A stretch of DNA of 38,231 nt from Betaproteobacteria bacterium (GTDB taxonomy: Bacteria > Pseudomonadota > Gammaproteobacteria > Burkholderiales > Burkholderiaceae_D): positions 1 through 38,231 of the forward strand of contig JANXTA010000139.1 of NCBI GenBank assembly GCA_025356395.1. The letters run 5' to 3'. Under the pieces are notes generated by a model. That model saw only the letters and a list, made by a program, of their open reading frames with translations, did not search any database and had not been told where the DNA came from. Position numbers and translations under genes: made by a program. Shown in pieces: positions 24,072 through 35,089 of the stretch (its first letter is position 1; the number at the start of each line of letters is the position of its first letter).

Positions 24072-24778
24072 CGAATTATCACCGGCAGTTCATCGACTTC
24101 GCACTGAAGGCCCACGCCCTCGCGTTCGGTGAATACACCACCAAGGCGGGCCGCCGCTCGCCCTACTTCTTCAACACCGGGCGCTTCGACAGCGGCGCCT
24201 CGGTGGGCGAGCTCGGGCGATTCTATGCGATGACCCTGGTCGCCGCGGAGCGTGAACACGGGCTTGCTTACGACATGCTGTTCGGGCCGGCCTACAAGGG
24301 CATCACGCTCGCCGCAGCCACCGCGATGGCGCTGGCCGCGATGCCGGCGAGCGAAGGCGGACGCGACGTCGGCTTCGCCTACAACCGCAAGGAAGCCAAG
24401 ACCCATGGCGAGAGCGGCATGCTGGTCGGCGCCAAGCTCGCGGGTCGCGTCGTCATCATCGACGACGTGCTGACCGACGGTGCCTCCAAGCGCGAGTCGG
24501 TCGACATCATCCGCGCCGCGGGGGCCGAGCCGGTCGCCGTGCTGATCGCGATGGACCGCATGGAACGCAAGGACGACAGCGCCCCGTCGTGCGCCTCTGC
24601 CGTCCAGACCTTCGAGGCGGAATACGGTATCCCGGTGTTCGCGATCGCGAACCTCGACGACCTGATGGACTGGTTCAAGAGCGATGCGGCCGAGACGCTG
24701 GCCGCCCACGTCGAAGCGGTCGCGGCCTATCGCGAGCGCTACGGCGCGCGGGCCGATGTGCCGGGAACGGCCGGATGA
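24068..24778 (+). CDS. pyrE: Orotate phosphoribosyltransferase
   Basis: 236 residues starting at a TTG (24068). PyrE motifs: FGEYTTKAGRRSPYFFNTGRFDSG (orotate side), LFGPAYKGITLA, the flexible-loop residues in FAYNRKEAKTHGESG, and the PRPP-binding signature VVIIDDVLTDGAS. It joins orotate to PRPP to give orotidine monophosphate in pyrimidine synthesis. The C-terminus is slightly longer than in E. coli PyrE. A short frame ends on its start codon, which may couple translation. The stop overlaps the ATG of the next gene (ATGA). Confidence 0.95.
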   Translation: MTNYHRQFIDFALKAHALAFGEYTTKAGRRSPYFFNTGRFDSGASVGELGRFYAMTLVAAEREHGLAYDMLFGPAYKGITLAAATAMALAAMPASEGGRDVGFAYNRKEAKTHGESGMLVGAKLAGRVVIIDDVLTDGASKRESVDIIRAAGAEPVAVLIAMDRMERKDDSAPSCASAVQTFEAEYGIPVFAIANLDDLMDWFKSDAAETLAAHVEAVAAYRERYGARADVPGTAG

Positions 24779-25395
24779 GCGGGCGCATCGCTGGGCTCGT
24801 GTGTGGGCTGGGGCTGGTCACGACGTTCGGTGCGTCGGCTCAGAGCATCTACACCTGCAAGGATCATTCGGGTCGAACGATCACCTCCGATCGGCCGATC
24901 GCCGAGTGCGCCGGGGTGATGCGGGAGCTGGGCCAGAGCGGCATCGTCAAGCGCGAGATCGCGCCGCCGCTCACTCCCGACCAGCAGCGCCAGAAGGAAG
25001 TGGACGACAGGGCCCGGCGCGCCGCCGACGAGATCGCCCGCGAGAAGCATCGTCGCGATTCGGCGTTGCTCGCGGCTTACCAGAGCGAAGACCAGATCGA
25101 GGCTGCGCGGAAGCGCGTGCTGTCCGACGCGGACTCGAGCATCAAGACCTCGAACACGCGCCTCGCCGAGCTCGTCAAGGAGAAGAAGGGCCTGGCGGCG
25201 GAGGGCGACGCCTTCAAGGGCAAGAACATGCCACCCCTGTTCAAGCGCCGCGTCGACGACAACCAGGCGCTGATCGACGACGAGGAAGCGTCGATGAAGA
25301 TGCGGCTCAACGACGTCGAGCGGATCAACAATCGCTACGACGACGACCGCATTCGTTATCGCGAACTGTCGAACGCGCGCGGACCTGCCCGCTAG
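24775..25395 (+). CDS. Secreted DUF4124-domain protein with coiled coil
   Basis: 206 residues from the ATG at 24775, which overlaps the pyrE stop. Residues 1-23 form a signal peptide ending GASAQS. Directly after it comes a DUF4124-like motif, IYTCKDHSGRTITSDRPIAEC, common in small envelope proteins of beta- and gamma-proteobacteria. The remainder (about 65-200) is strongly charged and helical, with QRQKEVDDRARRAADEI and KRVLSDADSSIKTSNTRLAE suggesting a coiled coil. It is probably periplasmic; function unknown. A DUF4124 gene behind pyrE is a familiar beta-proteobacterial arrangement. It converges with gatB across 21 bases with no terminator. Confidence 0.85.
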   Translation: MSGRIAGLVCGLGLVTTFGASAQSIYTCKDHSGRTITSDRPIAECAGVMRELGQSGIVKREIAPPLTPDQQRQKEVDDRARRAADEIAREKHRRDSALLAAYQSEDQIEAARKRVLSDADSSIKTSNTRLAELVKEKKGLAAEGDAFKGKNMPPLFKRRVDDNQALIDDEEASMKMRLNDVERINNRYDDDRIRYRELSNARGPAR

Positions 25396-25416
25396 CTGGC
25401 AAGTCCGGCGCGTCGA

Positions 25417-26898
<1,482 letters not shown>

Positions 26899-27043
26899 GG
26901 GTTGAGGTGGGTTGAACGCGTTGGAGATCGGTCTCTTTCGTCTTGCAGGGGCTCGAGTCCGATGGCGACTACGTTCGGATTGTAGAAGGCGACAGCACGA
27001 GCTTACTTCGTCACGCCGACCGGGATGTGTGAGAACACGGGCG

Positions 27044-27055
27044 CACTTTAAAGTG
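27044..27055. promoter_or_regulatory. 12-bp perfect palindrome upstream of gatB
   Basis: CACTTTAAAGTG lies in the 199-base gap between the LysE-type gene and gatB, an AT-rich site in GC-rich surroundings. On the minus strand a TACAAT (-10-like) lies about 60 bases nearer gatB, near 26985, but no good -35 pairs with it. The palindrome could be an operator; apart from these I see nothing in the gap. Confidence 0.3.
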
Positions 27056-27097
27056 GATGGTTCGACGTCGGCCGGGTGTCATCGCCGATCACCGCGT

Positions 27098-27721
27098 CTA
27101 GTTCGCCCGTCGAAACGTCGCTAGCAGCAGCGCCGCCGCGACGAACATCCCGCCGAAGGTCCGATTGATCCAGCGGATGTGATGTGGCTCGCGCAGCGAC
27201 GCGAACACGCGTGCCGCGAGCAGCGTGTAGCCGCTCATGACGACCGCATCGGTACAGAAGATCGTCGCCGCGCAGATTGCGTACTGCGGCCACTGTGCGA
27301 CGTGCGGGTCGATGAACTGCGGCAGCACCGCGAGCATGAAGACGATGCCCTTGGGGTTGCTCAGGTTGATCAGCACCGCGCGCGTGAACATCTGCATGCT
27401 GGACCGCGCGACCGTGTCGTCTAGCTGTAGCGGCTTCGCTTCGGCGCGCCACTGCGCGATTCCCAGCCACAGCAGGTACGCGACGCCGAACCACTTGATC
27501 GCACTGAACGCGACGACACTGGTCGCGAGCACTGCGCCGAGACCCGCGGCGACGATCACGATCAGTAAGGTCGCGCCGATCTGCAAACCGAAGATGTTCG
27601 GGATCGATTGCCTGAAGCCATAGCGCATGCCGGCGCTCATGCACGAGATCGCACCGGCACCTGGCGAGAGGCTGATCAGCCAGCTCGCGACGACGAAGGT
27701 CAGCCAGGTCGACAGCGTCAT
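27098..27721 (-). CDS. LysE/RhtB family amino-acid exporter
   Basis: 207 residues with about six hydrophobic segments. The N-terminal family motif is SWLISLSPGAGAISCMSAGMRYG, followed by IFGLQIGATLLIVIVAAGLGAVL, KWFGVAYLLWLGIAQWR and the conserved NLSNPKGIVFMLAVLPQFI. It is predicted to export amino acids or related metabolites across the inner membrane; the substrate cannot be told. It starts ten bases after the lipoprotein stop and lies between gatA and gatB. Confidence 0.9.
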   Translation of the reverse strand: MTLSTWLTFVVASWLISLSPGAGAISCMSAGMRYGFRQSIPNIFGLQIGATLLIVIVAAGLGAVLATSVVAFSAIKWFGVAYLLWLGIAQWRAEAKPLQLDDTVARSSMQMFTRAVLINLSNPKGIVFMLAVLPQFIDPHVAQWPQYAICAATIFCTDAVVMSGYTLLAARVFASLREPHHIRWINRTFGGMFVAAALLLATFRRAN

Positions 27722-27731
27722 GGTTGCAAAG

Positions 27732-28169
27732 TCAACGAATCACGGCACAACCACCGGAGCTGGGATCGAACGACACGGGCCACGCCTCGTCGTAGATGCC
27801 GGCTGTGCAGCGCTGCTCGCAATCCGCGTGCGCGAGCGTGATGCGCCCGGGCTCCTGCCACACAAACAGTCTGCAGCCGCTGCCGTCCTTCGCGAGCAGT
27901 TCGACCTGCGGCTTCTCGCGCGTCTGCCTGAAGTCGGCCAGCGAGAAGCGGCAGGTGCCGCGCTGCCCGACCCACAACTGCCAGTCGATCGTGCGCACGC
28001 GATTGTCGGTGACCGACAGCCGCGCGTCCTCGCGAAAGCCATCCTCCTCGTGTTGCGCGCAATGCGCGTCTACCGTGATCGGGTGATATGCGATCGGGGT
28101 CGGTCGCGACGCGCAACTGCCCAGCACCACGAGCACGCAGGCGATCGAGACGTTGCGGATCGCGCGCAT
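27732..28169 (-). CDS. Putative lipoprotein, unknown function
   Basis: 145 residues from the ATG at 28169, five bases after the gatA stop. The N-terminus is a lipoprotein signal, SIACVLVVLGSCAS, with Cys19 as the likely lipidated residue. The mature part is polar and beta-rich with several cysteines (AHCAQHEEDG, GTCRFSL, SGCRLFVW, DCEQRCTAGIYDEAWPVSFD, GGCAVIR), suggesting a disulphide-bonded periplasmic domain. I do not recognise the family. The tight spacing to gatA and to the LysE gene indicates cotranscription. The same frame is open far upstream in antisense to other genes, which I take as a high-GC artefact. Confidence 0.72.
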   Translation of the reverse strand: MRAIRNVSIACVLVVLGSCASRPTPIAYHPITVDAHCAQHEEDGFREDARLSVTDNRVRTIDWQLWVGQRGTCRFSLADFRQTREKPQVELLAKDGSGCRLFVWQEPGRITLAHADCEQRCTAGIYDEAWPVSFDPSSGGCAVIR

Positions 28170-28174
28170 GCACG

Positions 28175-29632
28175 TCACTCGCAGCCGGGCGGGACGCGCA
28201 CATGCCAGTCGGTCGCCTGCTGGAAGCGATGCGCGACGGCCAGCATCCGTGCCTCGTCGAAGTAGTTGCCGATCAGTTGCAGGCCGACCGGTCGATCCTG
28301 GTCGCCGAAGCCGCACGGAATCGACATGCCCGGCAGGCCGGCGAGGCTGACGGACAGCGTAAAGATGTCGGCGAGATATTCGGCGACGGGGTTGTCGGAC
28401 TTCGTGCCGATGTTCCAGGCGACCGTGGGGGCGACCGGCGCCATGATCAAGTCGCAAGCCTTGAACGCGACCTGGAAGTCGTCGGCGATCATGCGGCGCA
28501 GCTTCTGTGCCTTGATGTAGTACGCGTCGTAGTAACCGTGCGACAGCACGTACGCACCGATCAGGATGCGTCGCTTGACCTCCCAGCCGAAGCCTTCGGC
28601 GCGAGTCTTCATGTACATCGATTCGAGGCCGTCGTAGTCGCTCGCGCGATGGCCGTAGCGCACGCCGTCGAAGCGACTCAGGTTCGACGAGGCTTCGGCC
28701 GGCGCGATCACGTAGTACGCAGGGATCGACAGCTCGGTGCGCGGCAGCGACAGCTCGACGAGCGTCGCGCCGAGTTGTTCGTATTCGCGCAGCGCGGCAC
28801 GGACGGCGGTCTCGACATCGGGCGACGTACCCTTGCCGAAGAACTCGCGGGGCAGGCCGATGCGCAGGCCTGCGAGCGGTAGCGAACCCAGCTCGCGAGT
28901 GAAGTCTTCGGCCGGTCGATCGACGCTCGTCGAGTCGCGCATGTCGAAGCCGGCCATGTGGTTCAGGAGCAGCGCGCAGTCCTCGGCCGTCTGGGCAATC
29001 GGGCCACCCTGATCGAGGCTCGATGCGTACGCGATCATTCCCCAGCGCGACACGCGACCGTAGGTCGGCTTGAGGCCGGTGACGCCGCACATCGAGGCGG
29101 GCTGACGGATCGATCCGCCGGTGTCGGTGCCCGTCGCGGCCGGTGCGAGCCTCGCTGCGACGAGGGCCGCGGACCCACCCGACGTGCCGCCCGGAATGGC
29201 GCTCTTGTCCCACGGATTCTTCACAGGACCGAAGTACGAATGCTCGTTCGACGAGCCCATCGCGAACTCGTCGCAGTTGGCCTTGCCGATCGTGACGACA
29301 CCTTGCGCCGCGAGCCGTTCGACGACCGTCGCATCGAAGGGACTCGTGTAGTGCTCGAGCATCCGCGAACCCGCGGTGGAACGGAAGTCGCGAGTGGTGA
29401 ATATGTCCTTGTGCGCGATCGGCACGCCAGTCAATGCAGGCGCGTCGCCCGCCGCGATGCGAGCATCGGCGGCACGCGCCTGCGCCAAAGAGGCCTCGGC
29501 ATTGATGTCGATGAATGCGTTGAGATCGCCATGCGCGTTCATGCGGTCGAGGTACATCTGCGTCAGCTCGACGCTCGAGATCTTGCGCTGGGCCAGCGCG
29601 GCAGCGAGCTGGACGATGGTGGACTTGTGCAT
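28175..29632 (-). CDS. gatA: Asp-tRNA(Asn)/Glu-tRNA(Gln) amidotransferase subunit A
   Basis: 485 residues, typical of GatA. It is an amidase-signature enzyme that frees ammonia from glutamine for GatB. The catalytic Lys is in [10 protein letters not shown], and the cis-Ser and nucleophile Ser are in [13 protein letters not shown] and [16 protein letters not shown]. Also present are [32 protein letters not shown] and the C-terminal [24 protein letters not shown]. The ATG at 29632 follows gatC by three bases. Together with gatC and gatB, all three subunits of the complex are present. Confidence 0.96.
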   Translation of the reverse strand: MHKSTIVQLAAALAQRKISSVELTQMYLDRMNAHGDLNAFIDINAEASLAQARAADARIAAGDAPALTGVPIAHKDIFTTRDFRSTAGSRMLEHYTSPFDATVVERLAAQGVVTIGKANCDEFAMGSSNEHSYFGPVKNPWDKSAIPGGTSGGSAALVAARLAPAATGTDTGGSIRQPASMCGVTGLKPTYGRVSRWGMIAYASSLDQGGPIAQTAEDCALLLNHMAGFDMRDSTSVDRPAEDFTRELGSLPLAGLRIGLPREFFGKGTSPDVETAVRAALREYEQLGATLVELSLPRTELSIPAYYVIAPAEASSNLSRFDGVRYGHRASDYDGLESMYMKTRAEGFGWEVKRRILIGAYVLSHGYYDAYYIKAQKLRRMIADDFQVAFKACDLIMAPVAPTVAWNIGTKSDNPVAEYLADIFTLSVSLAGLPGMSIPCGFGDQDRPVGLQLIGNYFDEARMLAVAHRFQQATDWHVRVPPGCE

Positions 29633-29635
29633 CGT

Positions 29636-29944
29636 TTACTCGATCACCTTCGGCACGAGGTAGAGGCCGTCCTCGACGCTCGGTGCGGGTTGCTGGAACG
29701 CATCGCGCTGCTCGCCTGCGGTCACGGCATCGTCCCGCAGTCGCAGCGGGAACGCGCTGATCGCGGCGAGCGGCGTCGTCAGCGGCTCGATGCCTTCGGT
29801 ATCGACCGCCTGCATCGTCTCGATCAACGCGAAGATGCCCGCGAGCTGGACGGCGGTCGCCGCGGTCTCGGCGTCGGTCAGCGCGATGCGCGCGAGCTGC
29901 GCGATGCGGCTGACGTCGGCGTGCGTGAAGGAAGGGCTGCTCAT
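29636..29944 (-). CDS. gatC: Asp-tRNA(Asn)/Glu-tRNA(Gln) amidotransferase subunit C
   Basis: 102 residues. The GatC pattern is clear: VSRIAQLARIALTDAE at the start, IFALIETMQAVDTEGIEPLT in the middle, LRDDAVTAGEQRDAFQQPAP and the ending GLYLVPKVIE. It is the small belt subunit that stabilises GatA-GatB. It is the first gene of the minus-strand gat unit and is divergent from mreB. Confidence 0.94.
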   Translation of the reverse strand: MSSPSFTHADVSRIAQLARIALTDAETAATAVQLAGIFALIETMQAVDTEGIEPLTTPLAAISAFPLRLRDDAVTAGEQRDAFQQPAPSVEDGLYLVPKVIE

Positions 29945-30099
29945 GGTGAGTCACCTGGATGCGCGACGAGGTGCGCGACGGAAAGACGGTGTGCCGACAT
30001 CGCATCGTGGGCTTCGACCGAGTCCTCGCGACGCGCGCGACCGGCGACGCCGGTGCGTGCACGACTGACGTGCCTGGCTATAAAACGCGGCAACGTCGG

Positions 30100-30128
30100 T
30101 TAAAAGGCTGGCGATTATAGGGTATTAT
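30100..30128. promoter_or_regulatory. Overlapping divergent promoters of mreB and gatC
   Basis: The 431-base gap between gatC and mreB holds no gene. Plus strand: TTAAAA (30100-30105), 17 bases, TATTAT (30123-30128), pointing to mreB about 240 bases downstream. Minus strand: a perfect -10 TATAAT at 30119-30114 pointing to gatC, with no strong -35 at ideal spacing. The two -10 boxes lie within 15 bases of each other, so the polymerases may compete. The rest of the gap, including the ~240-base mreB leader, shows no other clear signal to me. Confidence 0.4.
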
Positions 30129-30354
30129 CCGCTGCCAATTTGAGGTTCTTGCGTCCGAAACAGGCATGACGCACCAAGGCGCGCACCTCGAACCACGACC
30201 CTCTCCGGAACGTTCAGGCTGCTTCATCGACGCGGGTACCGCGCGAAGCATCGGCGCACAAGGCGCACTGAGGAAATCCCGGTTCGAGCCAGAATGAAGT
30301 TCCGTTGTCGTGCGGACCGATCGGTGAATGTCCCGGTCGCGCTCCGGACCATGA

Positions 30355-31419
<1,065 letters not shown>

Positions 31420-31441
31420 ATGATCCGGACGCGCGCGGTGC

Positions 31442-31459
31442 CGCTCGAAGCTTCGAGCG
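31442..31459. repeat. Perfect 18-bp palindrome between mreB and mreC
   Basis: CGCTCGAAGCTTCGAGCG is fully self-complementary. In RNA it would fold as a seven-base stem with loop AGCT; as DNA it could be a dimeric protein site. It lies 23 bases after the mreB stop and 72 bases before mreC. There is no T tract. Confidence 0.7.
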
Positions 31460-31531
31460 TCGCCGTCCGCGATCGCGCGATCCTGCCGTACCCACACCGC
31501 ATCCACTCCCACTGAAGCGTCGGCCGAGCGT

Positions 31532-32440
31532 ATGGAACAAGTCGCTCCTCCGCTCTTCAAGCAGGGTCCGTCGGCCTTCGCGCGGTTGTTCTTCTTCTCG
31601 GTCCTCGCGTTGACCCTGATCGTCGCCGACACCCGCTTCGATGCGTTGCGCTATCTGCGCGTGGGGCTCGGCACCGCCCTGTATCCGGTGCAGCGCGGCG
31701 TGATCGCCCCGACACAATGGGCAGGCAACTTCTTCGGCTATTTCCAGGCACTCGACCGGGTCGAGGCCGAGAACCGCAAGCTCGCGCTCGAGAAGAACAC
31801 GCTGGCCCAGACCGCGCTGCGCGCCGAGAGTCTCGAGGCCGAGAACGGCCATCTGCGCAAGCTGGCGGGGCTGCGCGAGAGCCAGCATTCGAAGTCGGTC
31901 GCGGCCGAGATCCTCTACGACGCGCGCGACCCGTTCTCGCGCAAGGTGATCGTCGATCGCGGCACCAACGACGGCGTCGATCGCGGGCAACCGGTGATCG
32001 ACGATTCGGGTGTCGTCGGCCAGATCACGCGAGTGTTCCCGCTGTCGTCCGAGATCACGCTGCTGACCGATCGCGAGATGGCGATCGCCGTGCAGAACGT
32101 GCGTACTGGCGTGCGCGGCATCGCGTACGGCAATGCGGCCGGTGGATCGGCCGGCCAGATCGACCTGCGCTTCATGCCGTCGAACGTCGACGTGAAGAAG
32201 GACGACCTGCTCGCGACCACGGGCCTCGATGGGGTGTTCCCCGTGGGCCTTCCGGTGGCGCGCGTGCTGAGCGTGGAACGCAACGCGGCGTATCAGTTCG
32301 CGCGCATCCTTTGCACGCCCCTCGGCGGCACCGAACGCAATCGCCATGTCCTGATCCTGCTGACCGACAAACCCGGCCCCCGGCCCGCCGAGGAACCCGC
32401 ATCCGCGCTCCCGAAGACGAAGCGGAGCCGCATGCCATGA
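31532..32440 (+). CDS. mreC: Rod-shape-determining protein MreC
   Basis: 302 residues. A single N-terminal transmembrane helix (about 15-33, LFFFSVLALTLIVAD) is followed by a coiled coil (about 68-112, DRVEAENRKLALEKNTLAQ and LRAESLEAENGHLRKLAGL) and a periplasmic beta-domain with DRGTNDGVDRGQPVIDDSG, VVGQITRVFPLSSEITLLTD and the MreC-typical DLRFMPSNVDVKKDDLLATTGLDGVFP. MreC links MreB inside to PBP2 outside. The start MEQVAPPLFKQGPSAFARL fits beta-proteobacterial MreC. The stop overlaps the mreD ATG. Confidence 0.95.
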   Translation: MEQVAPPLFKQGPSAFARLFFFSVLALTLIVADTRFDALRYLRVGLGTALYPVQRGVIAPTQWAGNFFGYFQALDRVEAENRKLALEKNTLAQTALRAESLEAENGHLRKLAGLRESQHSKSVAAEILYDARDPFSRKVIVDRGTNDGVDRGQPVIDDSGVVGQITRVFPLSSEITLLTDREMAIAVQNVRTGVRGIAYGNAAGGSAGQIDLRFMPSNVDVKKDDLLATTGLDGVFPVGLPVARVLSVERNAAYQFARILCTPLGGTERNRHVLILLTDKPGPRPAEEPASALPKTKRSRMP

Positions 32441-33000
32441 GGACGCGCGTCTCGATGCCGCCACCGATGTTCAGCGGCCCTTCCCGCATGGTCAACAAGC
32501 AGTACCTGCTGCGCCCGGCGAATTCGGGCTTCATCGCCGCGTCGTTGCTGATCGCGTTCATCTTCAACCTGATGCCGTGGGGACGGCTGATGGCCGCGCC
32601 CGACGTCGTCGCGCTGGTGCTGGTGTTCTGGAACATCCATCAGCCGCGCAAGGTCGGCATGGGCGTGGCGTTCCTGATGGGCCTCTGCATGGACGTGCAT
32701 TCGGCGACGCGGCTGGGCGAGAACGCGCTGGCCTATACCTTGCTGTCTTACGGCGCGATCATGCTGCACCGACGCGTCGTCTCCTTCCCGGTGCTGATCC
32801 AGTCGCTGCAGGTGCTGCCTTTGTTCGCTATCGCACAGACCGTGGTTCTGCTGGTTCGCCTAGTGATCGGCGCGTCGTTTCCGGGTTGGCAGTTCTATCT
32901 CGAGAGCCTGACGACGGCGTTGTTGTGGCCGTTGGCGACATGGTTGTTGCTGGCGCCGCAGAGACGGCCGCTGGAACGCGATGAGACGCGGCCGATCTAG
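32437..33000 (+). CDS. mreD: Rod-shape-determining protein MreD
   Basis: 187 residues from the ATG at 32437 (ATGA overlap with mreC). Five hydrophobic segments: FIAASLLIAFIFNLMPW, DVVALVLVFWNIHQPRKVG, VAFLMGLCMDVHSA, ALAYTLLSYGAIMLHRRVVSF and further segments to ALLWPLATWLLLAPQRRP. FWNIHQPRKVGMGVAFLMGLCMD is the familiar MreD signature. MreD is an inner-membrane elongasome subunit of unclear mechanism. A near-immediate dyad and a C/G-tract element separate it from mrdA. Confidence 0.93.
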   Translation: MRTRVSMPPPMFSGPSRMVNKQYLLRPANSGFIAASLLIAFIFNLMPWGRLMAAPDVVALVLVFWNIHQPRKVGMGVAFLMGLCMDVHSATRLGENALAYTLLSYGAIMLHRRVVSFPVLIQSLQVLPLFAIAQTVVLLVRLVIGASFPGWQFYLESLTTALLWPLATWLLLAPQRRPLERDETRPI

Positions 33001-33005
33001 AGATG

Positions 33006-33135
33006 GCGACGGCGTCGCCGTCGCGCTGAAGTCCCCCTCCCCCTTTGGGGGGAAGGGGGGAAGGGGCGAGCGAAGCGCGTGCCGCTCGCCTTGCGGCGAG
33101 CCCCCATCCCAACCTTCCCCCGGAAGGGGAAGGAG
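33006..33135 (+). repeat. Inverted-repeat/C-G-tract element between mreD and mrdA
   Basis: Five bases after the mreD stop is a dyad with nine-base arms, GCGACGGCG and CGCCGTCGC, around one base (33006-33024). From 33032 follow a C-run/G-run hairpin (CCCCCTCCCCC against GGGGGGAAGGGG), a second hairpin (GCTCGCC, loop TTGC, GGCGAGC at 33084-33101) and a closing part, CCCCCATCCCAACC then TTCCCCCGGAAGGGG. The last bases, AAGGAG (33130-33135), serve as the mrdA ribosome-binding site. A related element precedes rodA. No open frame of note is inside. Confidence 0.65.
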
Positions 33136-33143
33136 CAAAACCA

Positions 33144-35066
33144 ATGACTGAATTCAAAGACACCCAGCGTGAGCTCTACATCTTCCGGCTGCGGCTCGTC
33201 GCCGGGATGCTGTTCGTGCTGATCTGCTTCGGCCTGCTCGTCGCACGCTATCTCACGCTGCAGATCGTGCGTCACGACAACTACGCTGCGCGCGCCGACG
33301 AGAACCGCATCTCGCTCGTGCCGATCGTACCCAACCGCGGCATCGTCACCGACCGCAACGGCGTCGTGCTCGCGCGCAACTACTCGGCCTACACGCTCGA
33401 GATCACGCCTTCCAAGGTGGTCAACGTCGACGCGACCATCGATGCGCTGAGCGAAGTCATCCCCATCGAAGCGCGCGATCGACGCCGCTTCAAGAAGCTG
33501 CTCGAAGAGACCAAGACCTTCGAGGGCATCCCGATCCGAACGCGGCTCACCGAAGAGGAGATCGCGCGCTTCGTCGGACAGCGCTATCGCTTCCCTGGCG
33601 TCGAGGTGCAGGCGCGCCTGTTCCGCCAGTACCCGCTCGGCGACAGCGCCGCGCACGTGATCGGCTACATCGGGCGCGTCAGCGAGAAGGACCTCGATCG
33701 GCTCGAGGAGCGCGAGGACAAGGAAGGCGTCGACCTGCTGACCAACTACCAGGGCACCGACTACATCGGCAAGGAAGGCCTCGAGAAGAAGTACGAGCCG
33801 CAGCTGCACGGCACCACCGGCGCAGAGGAGGTGGAGGTCACCGCTTCGGGACGCGCGGTCAGAACCCTGTCGCGCACGCCGGCGCTGTCGGGGGACAACC
33901 TCGTGCTGTCGATCGACATCAAGCTGCAGCAACTGGTCGAGGAAGCCTTCGGCGATCGGCGTGGCGCGCTGGTCGCAATCGAGCCCGCGACCGGCGACAT
34001 CCTCGCCTTCGTGTCGCGGCCGGGCTTCGACCCAAACCTGTTCGTCGAAGGCATCGATGCCGAAAGCTGGAAGGGCCTCAACGAGTCGATCGACAAGCCG
34101 CTGATCAATCGTCCGCTGTCCGGCACCTATCCGCCGGGCTCGACCTTCAAGCCCTACCTCGCGCTGGCCGCGCTCGAGAACGGCAAGCGCACGCCGCAGC
34201 AGACCATCTTCGATCCGGGCTACTTCAATTTCGGCAACCATCGCTTTCGGGACGACAAGGAAGGCGGTCACGGCACCGTCGACATGTACAAGTCGATCGT
34301 CGCGTCGTGCGACACCTACTACTACATGCTCGCGGCCGACATGCCGATCGACATGATCGCGAGCTTCCTCAAGCCTTTCGGCTTCGGACAGATCACCGGC
34401 ATCGATCTCGACGGCGAACGCAAGGGCGTGTTGCCGTCGACCGAGTGGAAGCGTGCGGCGTTCAGGAAGCCCGAGCAACAGCGCTGGTTCCCCGGCGACA
34501 CCATCTCCATCGGCATCGGCCAGGGCTACAACTCGTACACGCCGCTGCAGCTCGCGCACGCCGTCGCGACTCTGGCCAACGACGGCATCGTGATGAAGCC
34601 GCGCCTGGTCAAGGAGATCGAGAACGCGCGCACCGGACAGAAGACGCTGACTGTGCCGAGCGAGAGCTTCCGCATCAAGCTGCAGCAGAAGAACGTGGAC
34701 TTCATCAAGAACGCGATGATCGGCGTCAACATCAGCGGCACCGGCGCGACCGCGTTCAAGGGTGCGCCGTACACGTCGGGTGGCAAGACCGGCACGGCCC
34801 AGCTGTTCCAGATCGGCGCGAACGAGAAGTACAAGGACGCGCACGTCTCGGCGCGGCTGAAGGACCACGCGTGGTTCATCGCGTTCGCGCCGGCGGATCA
34901 TCCGCGGATCGCGCTCGCGGTGCTGGTGGAGAACGGCGGATTCGGTGCGGCGGCCGCTGCGCCGATCGCGCGAAGGGCGATCGACTACTACCTGCTCGGG
35001 CAGTTGCCGGCGGATCCGAAGAAGCCGGTGGAAGAGTCGCCGGACGTTCCCGAGGAACCGGATTGA
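33144..35066 (+). CDS. mrdA: Penicillin-binding protein 2 (elongasome transpeptidase)
   Basis: 640 residues from the ATG at 33144, with AAGGAG nine bases upstream. A transmembrane anchor lies at about 18-38 (LVAGMLFVLICFGLLVARY), then the pedestal domain with VPNRGIVTDRNGVVLARNYSAYTLEI. The transpeptidase domain has the serine motif GSTFKPYLA (Ser333), the second motif SCDTYYY (Ser388) and KTGTAQ (Lys548). PBP2 crosslinks sidewall peptidoglycan with RodA and is the target of mecillinam. The in-frame extension before 33144 is repeat DNA and is not counted. The stop codon lies inside a perfect 17-bp inverted repeat. Confidence 0.96.
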   Translation: MTEFKDTQRELYIFRLRLVAGMLFVLICFGLLVARYLTLQIVRHDNYAARADENRISLVPIVPNRGIVTDRNGVVLARNYSAYTLEITPSKVVNVDATIDALSEVIPIEARDRRRFKKLLEETKTFEGIPIRTRLTEEEIARFVGQRYRFPGVEVQARLFRQYPLGDSAAHVIGYIGRVSEKDLDRLEEREDKEGVDLLTNYQGTDYIGKEGLEKKYEPQLHGTTGAEEVEVTASGRAVRTLSRTPALSGDNLVLSIDIKLQQLVEEAFGDRRGALVAIEPATGDILAFVSRPGFDPNLFVEGIDAESWKGLNESIDKPLINRPLSGTYPPGSTFKPYLALAALENGKRTPQQTIFDPGYFNFGNHRFRDDKEGGHGTVDMYKSIVASCDTYYYMLAADMPIDMIASFLKPFGFGQITGIDLDGERKGVLPSTEWKRAAFRKPEQQRWFPGDTISIGIGQGYNSYTPLQLAHAVATLANDGIVMKPRLVKEIENARTGQKTLTVPSESFRIKLQQKNVDFIKNAMIGVNISGTGATAFKGAPYTSGGKTGTAQLFQIGANEKYKDAHVSARLKDHAWFIAFAPADHPRIALAVLVENGGFGAAAAAPIARRAIDYYLLGQLPADPKKPVEESPDVPEEPD

Positions 35067-35088
35067 CCTCCGGTCAATCCGGTTCCTC
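35052..35088 (+). repeat. Perfect 17-bp inverted repeat over the mrdA stop codon
   Basis: GAGGAACCGGATTGACC (35052-35068) and GGTCAATCCGGTTCCTC (35072-35088) are exact reverse complements around TCC. The left arm encodes the last residues EEPD and includes the TGA. The predicted RNA stem is very stable. No T tract follows, so it is not a classical terminator; it may act in mRNA stability, as a Rho-related or processing site, or be a trace of an inverted duplication. Confidence 0.9.
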
Positions 35089-35089
35089 A

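Noticed and set aside
28170-30062. Upstream extension of the lipoprotein frame to a 776-codon frame
   Set aside because: The upstream part runs through gatA and gatC in another frame with low-complexity Arg-rich sequence. The lipoprotein signal at 28169 gives a natural start.
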